Below, piece by piece: positions 7,028 to 12,549 of a stretch of 14,051 nt of DNA (positions are counted from its first letter, which is position 1; the number at the start of each line of letters is the position of its first letter). A model generated the notes under the pieces. That model made no database searches. It saw only the letters and a program-made list of their open reading frames with translations, and was not told the DNA's origin. This DNA is from an uncultured Gemmatimonadota bacterium (GTDB taxonomy: Bacteria > Gemmatimonadota > Gemmatimonadetes > Gemmatimonadales > Gemmatimonadaceae): assembly GCA_903894655.1 (NCBI GenBank), contig CAITQY010000341.1, positions 1 to 14,051 of the forward strand, in the 5' to 3' direction. A program made the translations under genes and the position numbers.

Positions 7028-8521
7028 GTGAAGCACCCGCCCACGGTTGTGTTCGTTCTCGCTGCGCGAGCCGGGGAACGGTATAGCGCCAGAACGGGCG
7101 TTGCGTTGGCTGCGCTGCGGGCCAGCAATCCTCGCGTACGTGCGGTCATCGTGTGTGATCGGGACACCGACGCGTCGTTGCGAGACGCCGGCGCGCCGCT
7201 GGTGTCGCAGGCCGACCGCTGGCTCACGTTCGACACGCCTCCGGGTGACGCGGCGTTTCAAAGTCGCTTCTTGAAGACCACCCTTCGGTCCCGCCTTGAC
7301 GGACCGTTCCTGTACATCGACAGCGATGTATTCGTTCGTGGTCCACTCGACGAGATCTTCTCGCTCGATTGCGACGTGGCGGGGGCACCGAATCACTCAC
7401 GTGACACGCTTGCGGAGCAGATCTGGGAGCAGGACGAGGTGATGCTGCGGAACATGGGATGGGCGATCGGCAGCGAGGTGTACATCAATGGCGGGGTGTT
7501 GTTTTGGAACGACACCATGGGTGCCCGTCGCCTTGCCGATGAATGGCATCGGCGTTGGGCACTGTCGGCAGGCCGTCACGAAAGCGTTCGAGATCAGCCG
7601 GCATTCAATTCAGCGCTGTTGGCCACGAGCCCGCGTCTTGCTGTGTTGGATCACCGTTACAACGCACAGGTCTTTACGTCACCACGCGTGGCGACCGATG
7701 CGGTGGCTTGGCACTTCTACGCCGCCGAGAACAGGGGCATTCCCGAGCGTTACAACGCGCTGGTGGACGAGGTCGTGCGCACTGGGACCGCCACGTTGGA
7801 AGATATCCTAGCCATGGTCGCCTGTCGCGAGCCGTGGAGTCCGGCGGATCTTCAGGACCTTGTGATCAAGAGCGCATCGCTGCACGATCAGGTGTTTGCG
7901 TTACAGGCCGAGCGCTCGGACAGGCGTCGTCAGTTGCTGGAAACGGCGGAAGCACTCGGCGCTACGCAGGCGGAACTACGGGGCGCACGGGCTGAGCTGC
8001 AGGGCACGCAGGTCGAGCTGCAGGAGACGAGGGCTATGCTGCAGGGCACGCAGGTCGATCTGCAGGAGACGAGGGCTATGCTGCAGGGCACGCAGGTCGA
8101 GCTGCAGGATACCCAGGCCGAGTTGGGGAGGACCCAGGCCGAGTTGGGGAGGACCCAGGCCGAGTTGCAGGACACCGACGCCAAGCTGCACGCTGCCACG
8201 GCTGAGCTGCAGGACACAAGAGCCCGGCTTCTCGCTGTACGGACCGACATGGAGACAGTGGAGTCGACAGAGCACTCGCTGCGTCTCGAGTTCCGGGCTG
8301 TGCAGGAGCGAGAACTTGCCGCGCGGGCGGAACTCCTGTTCGCACGGCAAGAAGTCATGTCCGGTCATGCTGAGTTGGCCAAGACGTCGGCCTTGCTCAC
8401 GCAAATTCTCTCAAGCAAGTCATGGTGGCTGACACGACCGCTTCGCGCGATGGATGCGATGGCGAGTCAGCTGCGAAGGGGCGTGCTCAGCAACCGCGAC
8501 GAGGACCCGCCGTCACCGTGA
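7028..8521 (+). CDS. DXD-type glycosyltransferase with long C-terminal coiled coil
   Basis: A 497-aa protein. Residues 1-250 form a nucleotide-diphospho-sugar transferase domain (GT8-like or related GT-A): TVVFVLAARAGERYSARTGV, FLKTTLRSRLDGPFLYIDSD with the DSD at 98-100, YINGGVLFWND (152-162), DQPAFNSAL (189-197), and WHFYAAENRGIPERYN. A coiled coil follows from about 280 to 455, with thirteen regular heptads of the LQxTxxE type at 310-400. The end has SKSWWLTRPLR (463-473), matching the SxSWRLTxPLR motif often found after coiled coils in polysaccharide glycosyltransferases. The GTG start is the only one after an in-frame stop at 7013-7015. The enzyme part should add a sugar to the glycan; the coiled coil probably mediates oligomerisation or sets spacing to partners. 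Confidence 0.85.
   Translation: MKHPPTVVFVLAARAGERYSARTGVALAALRASNPRVRAVIVCDRDTDASLRDAGAPLVSQADRWLTFDTPPGDAAFQSRFLKTTLRSRLDGPFLYIDSDVFVRGPLDEIFSLDCDVAGAPNHSRDTLAEQIWEQDEVMLRNMGWAIGSEVYINGGVLFWNDTMGARRLADEWHRRWALSAGRHESVRDQPAFNSALLATSPRLAVLDHRYNAQVFTSPRVATDAVAWHFYAAENRGIPERYNALVDEVVRTGTATLEDILAMVACREPWSPADLQDLVIKSASLHDQVFALQAERSDRRRQLLETAEALGATQAELRGARAELQGTQVELQETRAMLQGTQVDLQETRAMLQGTQVELQDTQAELGRTQAELGRTQAELQDTDAKLHAATAELQDTRARLLAVRTDMETVESTEHSLRLEFRAVQERELAARAELLFARQEVMSGHAELAKTSALLTQILSSKSWWLTRPLRAMDAMASQLRRGVLSNRDEDPPSP
7955..8227 (+). repeat. 13 tandem 21-bp units encoding coiled-coil heptads
   Basis: Thirteen consecutive 21-bp units each encode one heptad starting with Leu, with Glu, Met, Asp, Lys or Arg at the last place. 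Some copies are almost identical at DNA level. The 42-bp pair 7997-8038 and 8039-8080 differs at one base (GAG versus GAT at the seventh codon), and 8081-8101 repeats the first half again. 8123-8143 and 8144-8164 (LGRTQAE) are identical. Outer units are more diverged. This points to recent in-frame expansion by slippage or unequal crossover within the coiled coil. Confidence 0.9.
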
Positions 8522-8559
8522 CCGGCGTACGAACGGACCACGATCCGTTCGTACGCGGG
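8522..8559. terminator. Strong hairpin between convergent genes (probable bidirectional terminator)
   Basis: A perfect 13-bp inverted repeat (8525-8537 with 8544-8556; arms GCGTACGAACGGA and its complement, loop CCACGA) starts 3 nt after the stop of the coiled-coil GT gene. One mismatch and two more pairs extend it to 8522-8559. The opposite gene ends at 8578. Its place in the 56-bp convergent gap suggests transcription termination from both sides. There is no T-run on either side, so it may instead block exonucleases at 3' ends or pause polymerase with Rho. Confidence 0.65.
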
Positions 8560-8577
8560 ACGCCGACCGCTGACGTC

Positions 8578-11451
8578 TCACGGGTCCGCCACGGCGGCCG
8601 CGACGAGGTGCTGTAAATAGGTGTCGGCACGAGCGTGGTCCGCCGTCGCGTGTGGTTGGGCGACCAAGTCCGCGAGTTCCGTCGCCAGTTCGAATGGATC
8701 GCTATACAGGCTGCCCACCGCCGTCTCCGACAAGAGCTGAACTGCGGCAGGATCGGAACGCGGGGCGAAGATATGACGTCGATAGACCACGGCACGAAGC
8801 GCAAGCTCGACCGCATCGTCGGCACCGGGGGTCAGTACCACGGCCATCGCCTGTTCCAAATCGGTGTCGGTGGCATGTTGGAGTGCGAGCGCTTCAATCT
8901 CCAGCCCGCGTCGAGAAAGTTCGCCCAACGCCCGGTAGAGGTCGCGTCCGCCTGAATCATTGTGCAGTCCGGAATGCACGAGCAGCGGCCGGGTACGTCC
9001 CAAACGGGGCGCCGAGTGAAATGCCTCTTCGTAATACTCTTCGAGTCTGTCCAGATACAGATCAAGCGGGTATCGGTCGGCAGATCGTTGGGCCCCGGCT
9101 GCAAGGCGTGCGACCCTCGCGGGCTCGTCGATTAAGCCTTGCAGGGTGCTGGCGAGTGCCGCGACGTCACCCATTGGAACCAGGTAGCCATTCTCGTCAT
9201 GCCTGATCTGCTCCGTCATTCCTCCGGCGCGACTGGCGACGACCACCGTCGCGCTGGCCAGTGCCTCGATAATCGACACCGGGAAATTGTCGGGCCACAA
9301 CGCCGGAAGTACCATGACATCGATGGCGGCGAATGCCTCGGCGATGCGATCGTGCGGACACGGGCCGCGCATCTCGACCTTGTTTCCCAGTGAGGAGAGC
9401 GCGGCGGCCAAATCCGGCTCCTTGTCTCCGACGCCGTACACCAGAAGCTTAAAATCACCGACTAACTGCTTCACGGCCTCGGCCAATATGAAAATGCCTT
9501 TGTGGTCGCCGATGTATCCGATGAAGCCAAAACGCAATGGCGTACGGGGCTGACGGGCCGCCGCCACGCGTGCAAATGGTGCCAGATCAATGCCGTATGG
9601 ATGGTGCCGAAGGCGCTCCCGGGGCATGTCGTTCTCGACAAACCGATCCATGATGTACTGCGCTGGCGCCAGGAGGAGTCGTAGGCGATCCAATGAACCA
9701 CGGACGGCCGCATTGCGCTCCACCATGCTGACCTCTGGCGCATCTTCGATCTGAGGCCTGCAGGACAGGCACGCAAAGCCGCCTCGCGGGCACTCTCGTC
9801 CATCGTTCAGGACGCGCGTGTGCTTGAAACAGATCGGCCAGTAGTCGTGCAGCGTCATGAGGGTGGCGATCCCCGCGTCTTCGGCAATGTCAATGAGGCG
9901 ATGCGAGAGGGTCTGGATGTTGTGGAAATGCACGACCTCCGGGCGCCACCGGGCGATCAATTCCGCGAAGGCCTCCTCGGCCTCCGGTGCACGATGGTGA
10001 CGAGCATAGCCGGGGAAATTGTCGTAGTATTTCACCGAGTAGTGATGGACGAGCGTGCCCTCGTCATGGGTGAGCGTGTGCTTCCAGCGCGGCGCATCGG
10101 AATCCCGATACGTGCCAAGCACCTGCACCTCGTGGCCGCGACCGGCGATTCCCACGGCGCCAATTCGGGCCATCACCTCCGCCCCCCCAAACGAGTACGG
10201 CGGGTAGATTCCGCTCACGACCAGCACGCGGCGGGGCCTCGGCCGCACGGCACGATATGTCGCGCTGACCGTATCGGCGAGCCGCTTCCAATCGAAGAGC
10301 TGTCGATTCCGACTGGCGCCGACTTCCGCACAGGATCGGGCTGTCTCCGGGTCGTTCAACAATCGCCCGATGGCTTCCGCCAGTGCCGCTGCGTCGCCAG
10401 CTCGGAAGGTCAAACCACCACCAGCGATCACGCTGGGGACCGCACCCGCATCGACCCCAATGACGGGCAAGCCACACGCCCACGCCTCGAGAAAGACAAT
10501 GCCAAAAGATTCATGTCGGCTGGGCTGGACCAAGACATCGGACGATTGCAGCACAGCCACCTTCTCGGCGTCGCTCACCACTCCCAGATCACACATCCAC
10601 GATCTGTCCGCGGGGGAGCAGCCATCGACGAACTGTCGGAACCAATCAGACGTCGGTCCCACCAGCATCAGCTCGACCGGTCGGAACTCGCGCACACGAC
10701 GAACAGCCTCAATCAGGACCTGAATCTCCTTGTACTCGGTCTTGCGGCCGACGAAGACCACACGACCGACGCCGGGCTTCCGCGAAAGGTCGAACGCGGG
10801 TGGGCGTGTTTCGGCCTTGAGGCGCTCGAAGTATTCGACGTCAACGCCGCCACCGGTGACGACCATGCGCTCCGGGTCTAACCCATAGGCGGCCAGCGCC
10901 GCGCGCTCGACGTCGGTGAGCACAAAGATCCGATCTGCCATCGCCAAGGCCCGGATGGTGCGCTTCGCGAGATGCTCGGGCATGTCTGGATGGAAGTACG
11001 GCGTGACAACGGCAGGACGGCCGATGCGTCGGCACAACCAGAGCCCAATTGACACCTGCGGGTACGGGTGCGCGTGCAGATGGACGACATCGGCGTCGCG
11101 GATGGCGTCGGGAAGCGCACGGTACATGTCGAAGGAGTGCGGTCCTTCGAGATAGGTTCCCGTCAGCCGCTGCAGTGGCTGCAGGACACCTCGCACGAGC
11201 CAATGCGGGGGCACGGTTGCACGATGCCGGATGATGTCGATTGGCCCATCGACATCGCGCTCACCATACGCGGCATGGCGGCGAGAGGATTCGTAGTGCT
11301 CCCAGTACTCCTGTTCCTCGTGCACGGCGAGCGCCCGAACTTCAATGCGATGGCCGTGGTGCTTGGCCAATCGCTGGGCGATTTCCCTCAACCACACCTC
11401 GGATCCACCGATGGCGGGAGGGTAGCGATGGATCACATGGAGGATCTTCAT
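8578..11451 (-). CDS. Tandem GT4-GT4 glycosyltransferase with vestigial third Rossmann half
   Basis: A 957-aa predicted cytoplasmic protein with two complete GT4 enzymes. The first (1-400) has MKILHVIHRYPPAIGGSEVW, VVFVGRKTEYKE and the EX7E motif E314-E322 (HESFGIVFLEAWACGLPV). The second (408-805) has RVLVVSGIYPPYSFGGAEV, FGFIGYIGDHKG and the equivalent motif in WPDNFPVSIIEALA, with Asp721 in place of the first Glu. It also has a cysteine cluster (C541, C554, C561, C564). Residues 815-935 resemble a GT4 donor-binding half (VVLTPGADDAVEL, HIFAPRSDP, VGSLYSDPFELATELADLV) without its usual motifs. Its ATG overlaps the TGA of the 147-aa gene upstream in an ATGA junction, so translation is probably coupled. 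It could add two successive sugars; specificities are unknown. Confidence 0.9.
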   Translation of the reverse strand: MKILHVIHRYPPAIGGSEVWLREIAQRLAKHHGHRIEVRALAVHEEQEYWEHYESSRRHAAYGERDVDGPIDIIRHRATVPPHWLVRGVLQPLQRLTGTYLEGPHSFDMYRALPDAIRDADVVHLHAHPYPQVSIGLWLCRRIGRPAVVTPYFHPDMPEHLAKRTIRALAMADRIFVLTDVERAALAAYGLDPERMVVTGGGVDVEYFERLKAETRPPAFDLSRKPGVGRVVFVGRKTEYKEIQVLIEAVRRVREFRPVELMLVGPTSDWFRQFVDGCSPADRSWMCDLGVVSDAEKVAVLQSSDVLVQPSRHESFGIVFLEAWACGLPVIGVDAGAVPSVIAGGGLTFRAGDAAALAEAIGRLLNDPETARSCAEVGASRNRQLFDWKRLADTVSATYRAVRPRPRRVLVVSGIYPPYSFGGAEVMARIGAVGIAGRGHEVQVLGTYRDSDAPRWKHTLTHDEGTLVHHYSVKYYDNFPGYARHHRAPEAEEAFAELIARWRPEVVHFHNIQTLSHRLIDIAEDAGIATLMTLHDYWPICFKHTRVLNDGRECPRGGFACLSCRPQIEDAPEVSMVERNAAVRGSLDRLRLLLAPAQYIMDRFVENDMPRERLRHHPYGIDLAPFARVAAARQPRTPLRFGFIGYIGDHKGIFILAEAVKQLVGDFKLLVYGVGDKEPDLAAALSSLGNKVEMRGPCPHDRIAEAFAAIDVMVLPALWPDNFPVSIIEALASATVVVASRAGGMTEQIRHDENGYLVPMGDVAALASTLQGLIDEPARVARLAAGAQRSADRYPLDLYLDRLEEYYEEAFHSAPRLGRTRPLLVHSGLHNDSGGRDLYRALGELSRRGLEIEALALQHATDTDLEQAMAVVLTPGADDAVELALRAVVYRRHIFAPRSDPAAVQLLSETAVGSLYSDPFELATELADLVAQPHATADHARADTYLQHLVAAAVADP

Positions 11452-11891
11452 TCGCCGAGATTCCCGCGGGCACCATCCTGTGCGGTCTGTATGCGTACGA
11501 GTTCGTACAGAGCCGCCACGGTGCGATCTTGCTCCTCGAGGCGTGTCTGCATGAGACGTAAAGCGGCAAGCGTTGCCTGATTGGCACGCTTCTGGGTTGA
11601 TCCGAGATGTCGAGCGAGACCTCCGACCGAAAACAACCGGTTGAAGACCGCGACGGCGACCTTCTTGAACGGCGTGCGCGGGATATCGGAATTCAGCTCA
11701 AAGCTGTCGACGCTGTGCTCAAGGACGTGCAACTGAGCATACAACCGCGTGTCGAAATCTTCGCGGTCGCGAACGAAGCTGGCGATTTGCGACCGTGCCG
11801 ATCCAAGATCGACAGGGAGGTCCGCCGGTAAGATCCCACTTGTGGCGAGTCGAGTCTTGGCCAGTTGCACAACGCGGTCGAAGTCCATCAC
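11448..11891 (-). CDS. Small helical protein of polysaccharide loci, function unknown
   Basis: A 147-aa protein, probably all-alpha. Residues 1-60 (DFDRVVQLAKTRL ... ARSQIASFVRDREDFDTRLY) are followed by a segment at 64-130: FELNSDIPRTPFKK, VAVAVFNRLFSVGGLARHLG, QKRANQATLAALRLMQ. From memory, this resembles the helical stretch found at the N-terminus of larger methyltransferases or glycosyltransferases in O-antigen clusters (NSDIPSHRP ... VFVKRLVRK ... EQQNEFN). Here it stands alone. The start is GTG at 11891 or the next codon, ATG at 11888; either overlaps the TGA of the upstream 142-aa gene. Its own TGA overlaps the ATG of the double GT4. This tight coupling suggests a partner or scaffold for that enzyme (inference). 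Residues 75-92 could lie on the membrane surface. Confidence 0.75.
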   Translation of the reverse strand: MMDFDRVVQLAKTRLATSGILPADLPVDLGSARSQIASFVRDREDFDTRLYAQLHVLEHSVDSFELNSDIPRTPFKKVAVAVFNRLFSVGGLARHLGSTQKRANQATLAALRLMQTRLEEQDRTVAALYELVRIQTAQDGARGNLGE

Positions 11892-12316
11892 GACGAGAGT
11901 CCAAGCGCGGTCGTTCCGGAAACGACATCAGCACTGCGCACCCCGATCTCAAGGACGTCGTATGCGGTGCCATCGGGTCCCATCAATTCGGCACGAAGCA
12001 CGTGAATCATCCGTGGCACTGAGGTGGTCGAAAAGGTCGCGGGCGCGTCACTCTCGATGGAGAGCGCACCACTGTCCCAGTGGACACACGCGTGGATATC
12101 CTGCGCGCTTCGTCTCGGCAACAGTTTGCTGAAGTGGGCCTGAGCCATGATCCGATGGTCCATGTTGAGGACGGTCAAGCGCAACTGCAACAGCGTCAAT
12201 GCCTCATCGCGATTGATCACGCGGACTCGGATCATGGATGACGACGTGCTGGCATCGGTCCCGGGGCCAACGACGACGCTCAAACGCGGCACATGCGGGA
12301 GGCCAAATCGCATCAT
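11888..12316 (-). CDS. Small beta-rich protein, function unknown
   Basis: A 142-aa protein I do not recognise. It alternates short hydrophobic strands and turns (RLSVVVGPG, MIRVRVINRD, LLQLRLTVLNMD, HACVHWDSGALSIES, MIHVLRAELMGPDG, YDVLEIGVRS), which suggests an immunoglobulin-like or jelly-roll beta sandwich. No signal peptide or membrane segment is visible. ATG occurs at both 12316 and 12313; the frame upstream has no other usual start before a TAG at 12454-12452. The stop overlaps the start of the 147-aa gene. Carbohydrate binding is one possibility, since the Wzt in this locus lacks its beta-sandwich carbohydrate-binding domain, but no conserved motif supports this directly. Confidence 0.7.
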   Translation of the reverse strand: MMRFGLPHVPRLSVVVGPGTDASTSSSMIRVRVINRDEALTLLQLRLTVLNMDHRIMAQAHFSKLLPRRSAQDIHACVHWDSGALSIESDAPATFSTTSVPRMIHVLRAELMGPDGTAYDVLEIGVRSADVVSGTTALGLSS

Positions 12317-12525
12317 GACGTGGAGTCCGCCGCCATCATGACGAACGCCGTGTCTCGGTGGTGATCGGCGTGCACGCTCCGATCGACAAGGCGGGTGCTC
12401 ACAGAGAGAATCACAGCACGCTGAGGTTGTCGGGATGAGACCCGCTGATTGCTACGGGATGCAAAACGAACATCGGAACGCAGGCCAGACCCACGGACCC
12501 GCGTCGAGGCTCTGTCGCACGCCAC
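12313..12525 (-). CDS. Possible small gene (70 aa) in the SGNH-to-beta-protein gap
   Basis: A GTG at 12525-12523 opens a 70-residue frame that would fill most of the 233-bp gap between the SGNH gene and the 142-aa gene. In its favour: GGAG (12536-12533) lies 7 nt upstream of the GTG, the start is 24 bp after the SGNH stop, and its TGA overlaps the downstream ATG in an ATGA junction, as at the next two junctions. The C-terminal half (RAVILSVSTRLVDRSVHAD, then RDTAFVMMAADS) looks like beta strands. Against it: high Arg and Ser content, codon use less GC-biased at third positions than neighbours, and no recognised family. It may be noise over a leader or an internal promoter. Confidence 0.35.
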   Translation of the reverse strand: MACDRASTRVRGSGLRSDVRFASRSNQRVSSRQPQRAVILSVSTRLVDRSVHADHHRDTAFVMMAADSTS

Positions 12526-12549
12526 GAACCCACTCCATCACGGCGCACT

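Noticed and set aside
7955..8227. Tandem repeats considered as a CRISPR-like array
   Set aside because: Units are contiguous 21-mers without spacers, in frame with a coiled-coil coding sequence.
7896..8432. Cys/Arg-rich frames on both strands over the coiled-coil repeats (also 7930-8358 minus)
   Set aside because: Their periodic sequences are the 21-bp repeat read in wrong frames; the heptad Leu pattern identifies the real frame.
9820..10881. 353-aa plus-strand frame inside the double GT4 gene
   Set aside because: Antisense to strong GT4 motifs, no domain or ribosome site of its own.
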